In this document: positions 48,400 to 61,069 of the stretch, piece by piece
Position numbering within the stretch: position 1 is the stretch's first letter
Layout of the letters: each line of letters opens with the position of its first letter
From: Polytrichum commune
Lineage: Eukaryota > Streptophyta > Polytrichopsida > Polytrichales > Polytrichaceae
Assembly (NCBI GenBank): GCA_950295325.1
Contig: OX485805.1
Coordinates: 46,340,758 to 46,404,757 of the forward strand
Length of the DNA stretch: 64,000 bases
Direction of reading: 5' to 3'
The notes under the pieces: generated by a model
Database searches by the model: none
What the model was told of the DNA's origin: nothing
The model's input: only the letters and a program-made list of their open reading frames with translations
Made by a program: the position numbers and the translations under genes

Positions 48400-48988
48400 C
48401 CCGGGTACGCAACTCCCATATTATACGCAGGGGGCATCGTACTTAAAACGGCTTAGAGGACGGCTTTTGTAAAAATTATATCAAATTATATCAAATTAAA
48501 ATGATCAAAAAGTTGGGTGAAGACCAAATTAAATAAAATGAGATGAAAAAAAAGTTGGGTAAAGACCAAATTAAATAAAATGAGATGAAAAAAAAGTTGG
48601 ATGAAGACCAAATTAAATAAATTAGATGAAAAAAAAGTTGGGTTGCATATTTATTAAGCCTCCCATTAAAATTATAAGCCACGAATAGTTGCCTCCCATT
48701 AAAATTATAATTCATTCACAATGTTAAAATTTTATTAAAAAGTCCAAAAAGTTGGGTAGTTTGACCTATAGTACCTATATTAAAAAAATCATATAATTAG
48801 GTTTTTAATGCAATTATATGCTTCAAAATATATTCATTTCCTATGTATAATTACATTTTTGGATTCCTTGTTAGAAGGGCTACAAGGGTTTCCTACATTA
48901 AAACAAATTGTATCACTCAATATTGGACTAAAACGCATTATAAGTGATTATAATCAGGACCATATAATACGGGAGTTGCGTACCCGGG
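48400..48988. mobile_element. Second hAT-like family: CCCGGGTACGCAACTCCC element
   Basis: Inverted ends CCCGGGTACGCAACTCCC (18 bp, perfect, then ATATTATA / GTATTATA) are flanked by the 8-bp duplication GATTCACA (48392-48399 and 48989-48996). 589 bp with no transposase. The terminus differs from the CTCGGGGAGTTCACT family. Confidence 0.92.
48505..48645. repeat. ~42-bp tandem repeat inside the element
   Basis: About 3.3 units of AAAAAGTTGGGT(A/G)AAGACC followed by AAATTAAATAAAATGAGATG, with periods 42, 42 and 41. Confidence 0.92.
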
Positions 48989-49632
48989 GATTCACATCAT
49001 CAATCACAATATTCAAATACTTTCAGATTAAATATCAATCATTTTGAAATATTGTGTGATCAATGTTTTTGAGAAATAGGACATTGAAACCAACTCACTC
49101 ACCTTTTTATTTAGCACATATTTTATGGAAAATATGTTAGAATGATACTTCAATATCAACTACCCATGCAACAATTTTTTGGTTTGATGAATGAAAAATT
49201 GAATACTTATTCCCCAAAAACAAGCTTCTTGAAATAATATGCTTGGTATATCTATATTCTACATAAAATTCTCTATCTCATGGGCTATAGGTTATACATG
49301 TTTAAATTCTAAAACCTTCAAAATTTTGATGAAACATAAGATGTCATGCAAATCAAATCATCAATAATGTTGTAATAATATTGCTTAAAGCAACGATTAA
49401 AGCATTTCAAACAAAGAAACGATGGTTTTTCATGAATCTAATCATTCAAGAAAGTGCTTGACCAATCAAAGGATTAAAAGTCTAGGAGGCAATGCAATAT
49501 AAAAATGAAATTCCAATCAGATGCTTATTTACTGAGTGAAAGTGAAAGTGAAAGTGAACATATATATTAGATTTTGGACCTTGAAGGTGGGATGGGTTTT
49601 GTAGACCAATGAACAAGGAGAACCAACCACTA
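48989..49632. other. AT-rich spacer
   Basis: Only a short GAAAGT run (49540-49558) stands out; no gene seen. Confidence 0.5.
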
Positions 49633-49852
49633 CACTAAATATCGTATTTAGTGTCACTTATTATTAGGAATTACACACTGTTGTAAAAATTTATTGTATA
49701 TCATCTTATTTTTTTCCAACAAAGGTCAAACTTGTTGTTTGGACACTATAGAACATTGACATCTTTACTCGGTAAAAATATATATTAATAGTAAAAAGAT
49801 ATATCATTGTGTAACTCCAAATAGTAAGTAATACTAAATACAATATTTAGTG
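49633..49852. mobile_element. TA-flanked MITE, copy 3
   Basis: Left end CACTAAATATCGTATTTAGTG, right end the complement of CACTAAATATTGTATTTAG, with TA at both borders. Internal TCTATAATG/CACTATAGAACATT-type words match copy 1 in inverted order. Confidence 0.85.
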
Positions 49853-49867
49853 TAATTATAAGTGATT

Positions 49868-50060
49868 TAATTGAGTTTGAAAAGTGGCCAGTTGAAATTC
49901 AAGACTTTAAGAAGATTACCAATATTTTTTATGTGAAAAAAAATAATATACTAAAATTAATTTATAAAGAAAAACCGGAAGATGTTAACATGTGCCCGGT
50001 TGAACTTGGAAACATTGAGAGCTCCAATAGTTAAGCCCAAACAAATCTCAGGGGTTGGGA
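49868..50060. repeat. Truncated, diverged relative of MITE copy D
   Basis: TTGAGTTTGAAAAGTGGCCAG, GAAAAACCGGAAGATGTTAAC and AGTTAAGCCCAAA follow the order of 43880-44075. The ends are not preserved. Confidence 0.7.
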
Positions 50061-50807
50061 AACGGGTAGGGCGTGGCGGGCGTGGTGGGTGTGCAGGGAG
50101 GGCATGGCGGACGGGCAAGCAGGCATGCAGTGGCAGGGGGCCTCTTTTGAGGAGCCCTTATGGCCACTTTATACACGGCTTGGGGCCAGCCCGAGCACCG
50201 ACCTAATTCATGTCCTTAAAGCCTTCAATCTAACCCCACTTTATGAACTTTTTTCGGGCCCAACCTTGTCACATGTAAAGTGATGAGGCCTAATTCTAGA
50301 GCCCAATGATCTTGACGGTTAAGTTTCATGGAGCTTATCATGGTCAATGCCCAATCATGTTCTCAACAATTAAGTTCCACAACACCTACCATGGGGGATG
50401 ACCTCTATAGGGTTGTGGTTTGTGACTCGAAATTGGGTCCCACTAGACTACATCGAGACCTTTGAATCTAATTCCGGTGTCAAAATACTCCTATAAATTT
50501 ATCTACCATGTTCAATGAATTAACCAATGGGTGCGGTTTAGGAGATTAAAATTAAGTATGTACTACGTTATCTATTCATTATGAAATAGTCTATGTTTGT
50601 AATGATTCATCGGCTTCGTCCCGTTGGTTAGGGGCTCAAACTACATTGAACGGATCTATTAGTGTGGGTTACTGATTGTAGTTACACATTGTGCTAGCAT
50701 GTTAATGGACATATGATTTTTTAATCAAGCTACATAAATGTTCGTATAATGGGCTCTCCCTCTCTTATTTTGGTGTCTTTTCTTTCAGGCTCTCTCTATA
50801 AAGGCAG
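50061..50807. other. Spacer
   Basis: GC-rich around 50050-50200 (GGGCGTGGCGGGCGTGG) but no coding character recognised. Confidence 0.45.
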
Positions 50808-51031
50808 TGATCGGGGAGATTTTTGGGCATAATCGGTTGAGATCCTAGTGTTTGCAAGTCCAACCAGTCACATGTTAACATCCTCCGGTTTTCCTTTATT
50901 AAATTGGGGTATATTCTATAAATTCCTCCAAAAAAATGATCGGTAATTTGCCTGTAGTCTTGAAACTTCAACCAGTTATTTCTCAAACTCAACCGGTTCA
51001 TCTGTAACTAACTGCCGGTTCTCCCCGATCA
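50808..51031. mobile_element. MITE with GGGAGA-type ends, inverted copy E
   Basis: Perfect 12-bp inverted ends TGATCGGGGAGA. The interior is the reverse complement of copy D (for example CATGTTAACATCCTCCGGTT and TTAAATTGGGGTATATTCTA). The flanks TATAAAGGCAG and TATAGAGGAAC may be a decayed target duplication. Confidence 0.87.
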
Positions 51032-51049
51032 TTGTATAGAGGAACTCAC

Positions 51050-52225
51050 AAATGTCGTGTTTGCTGCATCAGATTCCACATCTACCCCTTGTGCATCCTG
51101 GGCCAGAAATTAAGAAATGCGAGAGCAGCTCAGGTAGCTGTGGACAGGCCTCCGATCAGTGAGCTGATCGGATGACATGCTTTTTCTATTGCAAATTGGG
51201 CACATTTCTTGTCACACAAGTTATCAGCTCATTTAACTTCCAAAGCACAAACCTGTTCGGGAGTAACATATGACATCAGTTTTGTTGAGAGCAAGAGTTC
51301 ACACTCTGCAGGATATTGGACTGATCTTCCCAAGTTTGTATGGAGCAAAGGGAGCTGATTATGGCATTCATTCAATCAAAGCACTTGCAAGTTAGTTGTA
51401 AATCTACTGCTTTACTTTGTTCAAGTATTGTGTGTTATAGGATGCTGACGTTCAGTATACTATTCAACCTGCGCAGTGAGAGCCCAAGTTTGTCTCTTAC
51501 ATAGACTCAATGCATATAGTTGCAAAATGAATGTTGTTCATTACGTTCTTTTCTTGATATGTATATACATACCCATAGGATTTGGACGGCACAAGTGTCC
51601 TTGTTGCAACGGATGGTAAGCTTGAGCTTGGTTGACGCATGAAATTTTTAGAAGTGCTGACCTCAGTTTTATTGTGTGGCAGATGTTCTGATTACTTGGA
51701 GGATGACATCACCTCCACTTATTGAGGAACTGAAAAATGGCGCCAGGGTGATGGTAGACAGACTCAGAAGAGATTGTCTCAATCAACAAATAGCCCATGC
51801 AAAGTTGACAGTGTCGGTGCTATACATTCTTAACCCTTTCTCCATGCTGTACATTGTTGATGGTCTTGTGCCCAGTTTAAAATGACTTGCAAAACATTAA
51901 GAACTGGGCTGGCACTCTGCTCACTGGGATAGTCTCATCTGTTCTCTCTGCATAATCAGAAAGGCCCTGCCCTACCAAAACAGCTTGTCTTTCAAGAAGC
52001 GATATAAGCATACATACAGTGGCTTTTTATCTACAAAGAGAAGTCAGATCAAACACCCGAGATTATCATCGTGGAGGTCCTCCACAGTTTCCATTCAGCG
52101 AATCGCATAGACATGGACAGCCGTCTCCAATACGAAATTCGGCAGGTGACACTGCTTCTCCACAGCTCCACTGCCAACACAAATTCCAGCATGAACCGAG
52201 GTCGAATGGATCGACTCGTATTAAG
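51050..52225 (+). pseudogene. Coding-like exon remnants, product unknown
   Basis: Several plus-strand stretches have coding character but do not join in one frame. They are RNARAAQVAVDRPPISELIG (about 51110-51173), LLRARVHTLQDIGLIFPSLY followed by GAKGADYGIHSIKAL (about 51275-51390), DVLITWRMTSPPLIEELKNG then ARVMVDRLRRDCLNQQIAHA (51676-51815, with a GT donor-like end), and a piece ending near 52220 (PEIIIVEVLHSFHSANRIDM...). I recognise no family. The order and strand suggest one old gene with lost introns or exons. It could also be chance. Confidence 0.3.
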
Positions 52226-53785
52226 CTCATCTTGATAGCTCCTGCCCCGACTCACCGATACTAGCTTCATTGAAGTAAGCACCGGAATCAGGTCTGTATT
52301 ATTCTCCTATACAATTAGCAAGTCGTTGCTTTACCAAAACAGTTTTTCAATCAAGGACTGGAGGGGAGAGGAGTGGAGAGGCGAGGAGAGGAAGCTGAGA
52401 GGAGAAGAATTTACCTTCTAAAGATTGACGGTAGAGATGAGTCCAATCCAACGGACGAGCCTAATCCGGTCCATGTTGAGAGTTTGGGCTGAGGAAAAGC
52501 TCGTCCCCAAGGTTTGACGTCAAAATTGTGTCACCTAGGACACCACATAAGATGAGTGTTGGGGCCAGCTCCTAGTATAAAACCCTTGGACCGGATTTGA
52601 TGAAACCGAGCTATTCTATTGGCCCAAATTATGAGAGTTCGGGCTGGCCCTGAGACCGGCCCCAACTACAAAGTGGCCCTTTAGACTAGGAGGGCCGGGG
52701 CCCGCAACTGCAATCCCTTGACAAACCAAAAAAACAAATTCTAATTCCCACAGAAAAACACTGCATGCCCCACCCAACTTCAAAAAAGTTGCTCTTGTAA
52801 TCTTGAAGGCCACCTTTTCCAGAAAACCAATATTGAGTGCACTGCAACTTCAAGGCCCAAATTCCAAAATATATGTTCACTTTCAGTTAATAAATAAGCA
52901 AATGACCGGGATTTCATTCCCGGAGTGAAACTGTCAGTAAAGTTTATAATTAACCTGGAGACTAAAGATATGAAAAAATCCTCATTCGCGATGATGTGAT
53001 ACTTTGAGACTTTTTATTTCAACGGGCCTTGACTCTAAAATATTGTGCTAAATTCTTACTAGTCCATTTCTTATTTATTTCAATAAATGCCATCTCCATT
53101 CACAAGTAATTTTCTTCAAAATTTCATACACCTTCGGACTAATTAAGCGTATTTGGGTTTAATTCATCTTAATTAGCCCTATTTAATCCTATTAACCCTA
53201 TCTGATCGTTCCAAAACTCACAATTTAGTAAATGGAAAATTGGTGTGACCGACACTAAATTCAACATTCAGGGCAGTCCTACAAATGATGCTATTTGTAC
53301 CTGGGACTGGACAAATTGATGGTCCACGCATCCCAAATAATTTAAAAAGTCTTCAGTGTGTAGTGCATCGTTTGAAGGAATTTATGAAACCTACTGAACA
53401 AGATAGCTTATGTAACATATATACAGATAGTTCAATATGCTATACCCTAACAAGAGTGTGATGGTTGGCAGCGTGAAATCTTCTGTACACTCAACTTTCC
53501 ACAGTGGAAGGTTTTTTTACAAGCAACCTGTTGTGGCAGACCCTAAACCATGTCCGAGTAGTTTGTATAAGTCACTGGAGGATCCAATGCAGCACCAAAT
53601 TAAATTTAAATCACCCACAAACCTTCACACCTACCACTTGCTTGTGCAGCCAATTCAATGAAGAACCTAACTACTTTTATCTAAGCCCATACAATAAAGC
53701 AACCCTCCTAGCAAGGAAGAACATCCATATGGACACCTACAACTAGCTTATCATGCGAAATTTGTTTCACATCCACTAATAAACT
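52226..53785. other. Spacer downstream of MTHFR
   Basis: No gene recognised. A GAGAGG-rich run lies at 52365-52405. Confidence 0.5.
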
Positions 53786-56700
53786 TTACAACGCAGAAAA
53801 AACGCTGAAGAGATCCCCATGAATGTAATCGTTGTCCACCATGCTCACAAGGAAGTATGAGCTCTTGATCTGCAAAACAAATACCCAGTGACTGTCAGAT
53901 TCAAACCACTGCAGCTCCTTGTAAATAGGAACCAACATCATGCAGACCGGGTTAAGCATAAATTCATTTCTCTGCCCCCTCCCCCCCCCATAGTGCCACA
54001 TCATCATGTTGTTAATTGAATCCTATCAATAGAGGATGTGGAAACTGAATTTAGGGGGCGAATTAGACCTGAGCAGACAGTAGTTGAAAGCAAGAAAGAT
54101 AGTTGCAGCTTCTTATCAAGCTTCCTTGCAAGACTCTACTTATTCCGGGATAAAAACATAACTCTTACCTCTGAAAGAACCTTTGTTGAGGACTCGCCTT
54201 CGGGATACAGAGAGGCCCATTCCTCATCCCAAGTCTGGAAAGCCTCGTCCTTCCACACCATGAAGCTCACTGGGTCGACGACTGTGGGCTGGATCACCTC
54301 CTTTCCGGGGAACACACCCCATGTCACGGCGTTCACATTCGAGGGTCCGATATTGGACCGAGTTTCGCCCTTGGAGTTCACAGCAATGTAAGTCAAAGAT
54401 GAATTTGATGCTGACTTCTCAACAACAGCATTCAGTTTCTCAGGAGAGCAAAAAAACTCCACATAGGCCTTCTGATAGACATATCCGCCAGGGCCTCCCC
54501 AGCCTGCACAAAATCATCCACTGTAAGGTTAAGGTCTTGCCATGAATTATAACATCAGGAAAAAGGAACAGATATCCTCATGATAGTTCAAGGTTTTGTG
54601 GTATTATGATGTTAGGTGTAATGATGTTCTACTCCAGATAGGATGTAATGCATTACATTTCAGGTGACGCTCATCAGTTTCAAACACTTACCGACACTTG
54701 GGGAGTCTGACTTCTCGCCATTTACTGCAGGCTGGCTATTAATTGTGAGGAAGCCTTGCTTGTTGAGGGCAACTAATTTCTCATTAATTTGCACAGTTTC
54801 GGGCTGCAGACCCTCCACCTCTGACCAAGGGTGCGTGGTCAGCTCTCCTGCACAATACTTGGCAAAAATCTGCAGACCATTTAAAACTAGTGTAAGTCAT
54901 AGTACACTGTATAATGAATGAAATTACATAACTTGAAATGAATAAAACAGGTACATAGACAAGTACCTCGTGAACATCTTCAGGGGTTGTCAATGGTACA
55001 ACCCATTCCTTCTGCACCTTCTTGCTGCGTGTCTTCTTCCTTAAAAACTGCACAGCAGTCAAGTTGCAACATAAAACTATTACATCTAATGAGTCTAAAA
55101 TCACCTTGTTCTTCTTCACAATTGTAACATTGAAATACAAACTTGCAGACTGGACTAGGGGTGCACAAAAATCATACGAGAAGAAATATATCAGCAAACT
55201 AAAGGCAGCTTTTCAACATAAAGGTCCTTCCTCTTAACTAGTGTAGTATTGAAAATACTGACCTGGTGGTCACTCAAACTTCCATAGGCAGGACTGCGAG
55301 CATCTCCCCATCTGCCTCGAGGGAATTCATCCCAAGTTATGGTTCGGGAGAGGTAACTCCTAGGTCGGTTTGCCCTGTTCATTCAAGAATCATCATCAAT
55401 TTCCTAACTCCTGGTAATATACTGCAGACAAATGCCCAGATTTCAAATAAAATCTTAGAGAATAAAACCAGAACGGGAGAAACTGAAAGTAGCCTCAATA
55501 CACAGAAATGTGAGCTCCAAAGGAAAAAATATGTACCAGAATATGGGACGCACATCCTCCTTTTTACGCTTCATATTGGTGGGCGGCCTCCATGGTAGAG
55601 GACGGGTCACCTTGGTGAAGTCAATCAACCCCAAGTTCTGTCACAGTATTATGCCAAGGTTATGCCAAAGATACTTGATGTAGACAAATGAACACAGGAA
55701 TTGCCAAGAGGTACAAATACCCATCAGAGAATACAATGATCAATCCGTGACTACAAACAAACAGCTATAGAATTTAACTATCATACTTTTGATTTGCATA
55801 ATAAAGTGGTTTCAAATTTACCTGCAAGATGCCAAGAACAGACTTCTCCAGATTCAGGGAGTACAGATGCAAGGTCTTGACATCATGGGCCAGAATCTTC
55901 TTGCACATTTCTGTGCCCAAATGGATCCCATATGCCCTGACTGCTTCCTCGTTGTCCTTGATTGGCTCCAAAGCAGCCATAATTTCAGCTGGCACCTGTG
56001 AAAAAATCCACATTTCAAGCTCAATTTGCTGTTGACCTTTTCCTCAGGAATATCAACTTTATTAACAAGATACAAATACATAACAAATACATATCAGGCT
56101 GAGTTGAATCTTTGAAAACATTTCAGTTCATAGCAGAAGATGCTGCTAAGGGTCTGAAAATAAAGCTGTACCTTTGTTTTGCAAAGCTGGGTCATTCGAA
56201 GAAAACCCCTGTAGTTCTGAATGGGCATTATACCAGGAACAATTGGAACTGTAATTCCAATCTGGCGACAGTCATTCACAAACTTAAGGAACACATCAAC
56301 ATCATAGAAAAGCTGGGTGACAATGACTTCACCACCTGCATCAATCTGTGCCAAAACACAACCAAAAATTGTTGCTGATTAGAGAACCCACATCACAGGC
56401 ACAAAAAAACAAGGCAAACAAGCTTGTTGTCTGCCTGCCCATAAGAGAAGAATTGAAGTACATCCCAGCAGGCGTGCTACTAGGTAATTCTTAGCTCCTT
56501 TTGAAACCAAACAATAATCCATATTGAACATCAGTGGCAGGGAAACAGCAGTGCCAATGTGCATATCACAACATATAATCACATTGCCAAGAATGTTGTC
56601 AATTTTGTACACAATGGCATGAATGAACGAACCTTTTCCTTCAAATAGGCAAGGTCCTTCTGATAAGCTTCTTCTGTTGCTCCCTCCTCACCAGTAATAG

Positions 56701-57947
56701 CCTCAGGATGAGCCTCTGGACAATAGGAACCTCATAAAATGTGAGCAATCAATGCCATATTCCAGCTAACAACCTTTGCAGAAAAATGAATACATTGAAG
56801 AGAAGGGATGTATTGGACGAGAACAAAGTACCAGGGTATCCAGCAACGGTGATTCCAAAGTAGTCGCCATATTTGGACTTGATGTGCTTCACCTGCACAC
56901 CAGGATGTTGAAATCAAACCCAGAATACTAAATGAGGGTCAGAAGTTATTCCTGATTTTTAACAACTTAAGCTGCAATGATTGGAACAATACATTTGAAG
57001 ACCTTACAAAAAAAAATGCAGCATTCCTCCCTGGCATCCTCAGAAAATACATCAAAGACTTTTACATTGTAATTTGACAACAGATAATAACTGCCAATCC
57101 CTGAAAAAACATTTATGGTTCTAAAGTAGGTTGAGTCCTTACGAGATCCAGCGCACAGGAAAATCCTCCTTCAATAGTCACAAAATTCTCCTGCCCGTGT
57201 GGAGGATCTCCTCGTAGAGCAAGGATGTTTTGAATGCCATTGGATTTCACATTGTCCAGCGCATCCTCCAGCTTTTCCACTGGCATGTTTGTGCAGGTGA
57301 GATGCATCATGGTCTCTACACAAATCTGCACAACCACAAGACACACCTCCTATTAATTAGGAAAAACAAAAAGGAGATACTATCTAGTGGCCTTCTGCCA
57401 ATTGCCAATTCATCATGGCATGGAGGTGGACAACCCCCCCCCCAACAGAATCTTTCAAATTTCTATCTTCTCTTGAACTCCAAAGCACCTATTATCCTTA
57501 GACTAGGCTCAACAACAGAAGGATATCAATAACAAAAGTTCTGAAGTTGCAAATATGGATTCAAGGGTTCCTCAACCAAAATTCCTTTACTCTAGGCATG
57601 CACACTGGTGTGTGTGTGTGTGTGTGTGTGTGTATACATATGTATATTTTCAGCAGCCACATGAAGTCTTCAACAATGCTTCATATGTACCTCATTTGAG
57701 ATAGAAATTTTGGATTGCAGACACACACCATGTTTTGCATCTTGTTGGCAATGTCTAATGTCAGAGTAGAGGTCGTGCCTCCAGCACCCCAGGTGATGTC
57801 ACAAAATGCAGGCTGGTGGGCCACCATGCGGTCCATTCTGTCGTAGAGATTTTCCACACCCTCCTCTGTCTTAGGAGGGAAGAACTCGAAGGAGAACACC
57901 ACTTGGTTGCTCTCCAACCCATTCTTGATCTTGTCAATGACCTTCAT
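53786..57947 (-). CDS. MTHFR: Methylenetetrahydrofolate reductase
   Basis: Twelve exons: 57947-57729, 57325-57143, 56892-56832, 56715-56633, 56345-56172, 55995-55822, 55637-55537, 55374-55263, 55047-54967, 54869-54692, 54503-54169 and 53869-53786. All have GT-AG borders and matching phases, giving 594 residues without a stop, the usual plant length. The enzyme reduces 5,10-methylene-THF to 5-methyl-THF for methionine synthesis, using FAD and (in plants) mainly NADH in the cytosol. The catalytic barrel shows [12 protein letters not shown] (19-30, catalytic Glu at 21), DITWGAGG (50-57), LRGDPP (110-115), [19 protein letters not shown] and IVPGIMP. The C-terminal regulatory-type domain shows [65 protein letters not shown] and the ending [17 protein letters not shown]. 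Looks intact and functional. Confidence 0.96.
57611..57634. repeat. (TG)n microsatellite in MTHFR intron 1
   Basis: About twelve TG dinucleotides followed by TATACATATGTATAT. Confidence 0.95.
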
Positions 57948-57972
57948 GGTTGCAGAATTTGCTTTGACCTAT

Positions 57973-59052
57973 CTGCAAATTCTGGACATGCCACCAAACA
58001 ACCATCAGTCCAGAACCATGGAATAAAATTGCTTGATACAGATATCAAGTGTAAAAAACTCCTCATATGTGGACACCCTCTCTACATCATCAGCACGAAG
58101 TACGCAATTCTCCACCAACCAATTGCTCCAAGAGAACAAAAGCTCTTTCAGATGTATAAGTATAATCTACCATTGAGCACCCCAAAATTCCCCACCTGTA
58201 ACCCCATAAAGCACAACCTGCAAGAAACCACATTCTCGATAACCCAAAGCATGATGATAGTAACTCTAGAGTTAACCCAAAAAACGTACAGCCCTAAAAT
58301 CTTGGATTTTCTAGCCATATCAACAGTAAGCCATCAAGAAATAGCCAAAAGGAGAATTGCAGACATCTCCACAACATGGGGGAGCTCGCTAAACAGCGGC
58401 AAATCAAACCTAGAAACCTCAAAAGTTGAATTTGGACACAATTCCGCTTCGTTATGCCCGAAAAACTCGATAGACTAGATGATTCGTGCCTCCCATCTCA
58501 TTTTGAACACAGTGGTCTGTGAGTGGAAGTGTCTCGGCTGGACATTAAGCTTTCAAATGGACAAGGGAAGGTAAACAACCGACAATGCCAGGGGTACTCA
58601 AAAGAGGAAATCCCACTGCATTCCCAGGGAGCTAAGGTATGGTAAATGTGATGAAAAACCCACAAGATCTTGAACAAGAAAGATACAATAAGAGGTGAAA
58701 CCAACATTTGAGAAATCTCCGACTGCACCTCACCCAAATCTCAAAACCTCCAAACCTCCCCGACACACACAGCACTTGTCACAACAAAGCGACCACTCAG
58801 GAAAATGCGAGATCCGGGCAGAGACAGCTACCCCAAAGCCAATCTGATGCGATTCCCTACAGTAACTCCCACATTCATCGAAGGCAACAAAAGATCACCA
58901 GAAGAGATCACCCAGGATGGTGCAATAAACCTCACCTGCCGGAAAACGAAATGCAACACGAATGGCAGATGCAAACTGCTCAAAAACCAATTACCCAATG
59001 TAAGTTAGAGCATTACGAGAGGAGAATGATGATGGAAAAACATGAGGCGCAC
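57973..59052 (-). other. Probable 5'-UTR intron of MTHFR
   Basis: Upstream of the ATG, minus-strand TTTGCAG/AT at 57973 is a good acceptor, and CCACCAG/GTGCGC at 59053/59052 is a good donor. Before the donor lies a CT-rich leader (TCGCTCGCTCCACCGTGATC) typical of plant 5'-UTRs. No ATG lies in the short leader. The inference would give a non-coding exon 1 from roughly 59110 to 59053. Leader introns often raise expression of housekeeping genes. Confidence 0.55.
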
Positions 59053-59345
59053 CTGGTGGAGGAGAGATCACGGTGGAGCGAGCGACGAAAGATGCGACGT
59101 GCTCGCAGGCCTTTTGGTTTCGGTTTTCCCACATACCTATGTCGCGTATAATTGTATAATTGTATGTATGTATGTATGTATGTATAGAGTATGCCGCATC
59201 TGGTTCTGGTTTTGATTGTCTGTAATCGTAAAGACTGAAGGTGTATTTACGGTCTGAGTACGTATTTTCCTGGTAAGTTCAATGACGTGGGTGTCTGTGA
59301 GAGGCCAGTATCTAAGTAAGTGGGAAGAATTATTGCATAACATTA
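59053..59345 (-). promoter_or_regulatory. Probable MTHFR leader exon and promoter region
   Basis: Contains the putative leader exon, then (TATG/CATA)n at 59157-59186, which on the minus strand gives alternating TACATACA that could supply a TATA-like element. No transcription start can be fixed from sequence. Confidence 0.35.
59157..59186. repeat. (TATG)n microsatellite
   Basis: About six TATG units directly upstream of the probable MTHFR leader. Confidence 0.9.
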
Positions 59346-61069
59346 CTCAACGTACAATTCTCATAACATTATTCAGAATATCGTAGACTTAATGTGAGAA
59401 TATCTAGGAATATTATGTGGAATTCTATCAGTCCCACATAACATTATTATGGATTTTGAATAATTTATGGATTCTGAATAATGTTATGCTCGTTTCATGG
59501 GTCTTCAAAATATAACAGTGAGAGGTTCGAAAAGTTGCACATGGAGACTCAACTATGTTGACTATTGAACCTAAAAGCATTTAGTCCAATGATCATTTTG
59601 TTCTAAACACATTCTTTTTAGTGTCCATTCTTGGCTCCATATTTAAGCACACACTACTCAAGCATAAGCATCTAATCAAGATAAGTAACTGAATTAGGCA
59701 CGTCTACCTTAAATTGAGGTATGCGAGCCTATTGTGTAGAACTTCTAACTCCACAAACAACTATGGATGTTGGATAAAATCGGGAGTTGTTTAATAAGGT
59801 AAGTTATTGTGAAACACACAAAATGTTAGTTTGAGTTTCATAAACATAATTGCGATGCAAGAGTTGTTGGACATCCAAGTGGATATCTTGGTTATGTATT
59901 TCAAACAATTACAAAGACATTCCCAAATTACGATGTTCATTGTTGAACCTAGAACGGTGTCTAAAGAAAGAGAAACTCCGGTCCCTTTTTAGCAAGGGGC
60001 CGGCGTGAATAAAGTGTCCGTTCGTAATGCCAGTGAACCCGATGGCCACGAACGGTGTCTATAACTAGAGATGCACATAATCCAAATCTCATCGTAACAT
60101 GTGTCACAATATACGTTTTTTTATAAAGAAAACTACAGTTTAAGTATATACCACTTAATAGAAGCGTTTGATTGCAAGAAGTGACCATCCACATACCTTA
60201 ATCTAAACGCTTACAAGGTTTTGAGGGGTAAAACATTCTCAAATATGTTTCTGTAAAATAAGATTTCCGAGGACTTCTTGAGAACTACAGTACTTCCCTG
60301 GGATGATAAATACCATTAGGAATATATTTGGTTCTAAATTTAATGAATCCAAAACTAAAAACTTCAAAGATTCATTGTAATTGGAAGGCTCGTTCTTTTG
60401 TTGTTTAAGATTATAGTGTGGATTGGTGGGAAATAGCAAGCGCAATATGACCTCACAAGTGATCAATTTGTGAAAACACTTCTCAAGACGTGAGCACTTC
60501 GTTAGCTACAGAGAAGATATCCCCTTGATCAATGACCATGTGATCTATAGAGCACCAACTTCATACCGTCTAGCATGTTGATGTATGTTTTATTCAAGTA
60601 AATGTAGACATGTTTTCAAAATCTTGATTTTTTGGTTGCTTGTCTTTTATCATAGAATCCTACGATACACATTCTAGTGTACCTAAATTTTATGGAAGAT
60701 GTGTGAATCCTCCGTGATTACTTATATTTTATGTTGTTAGAATATGATGCAAAAAAATCAACACATTCATTTTTTATGTTAATTATATGTAAATATTTGT
60801 TGAATAATGAAAACACAATCAAAACAAATGTTATAATATTATCACTGCCAACCTTGCATATTCTATCGGAGGATCTTACCATACAATCCTGCCGTAGGAT
60901 CCTATGATAGAATTTAGCATATTATATGTATGGACTTGGATTTGATCCAATTTTACTTAAAATATGTGTTATGTCAATTTTCTCATTGTCTTGTTCTTCA
61001 AGTTATGGGATTTCAGTGTTGTAATGTACACCATTGGTATACATTACAAGTGGAGTGTGCACCCTCTTC
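59346..61069. other. Spacer
   Basis: No gene recognised. AATATTATG...CATAACATTATT palindromic words around 59360-59490 suggest a small degraded repeat. Confidence 0.45.

Noticed and set aside
57816-58478. 220-codon plus-strand open frame opposite MTHFR exon 1
   Set aside because: It covers the antisense of exon 1 and the leader intron, with no recognisable domain.
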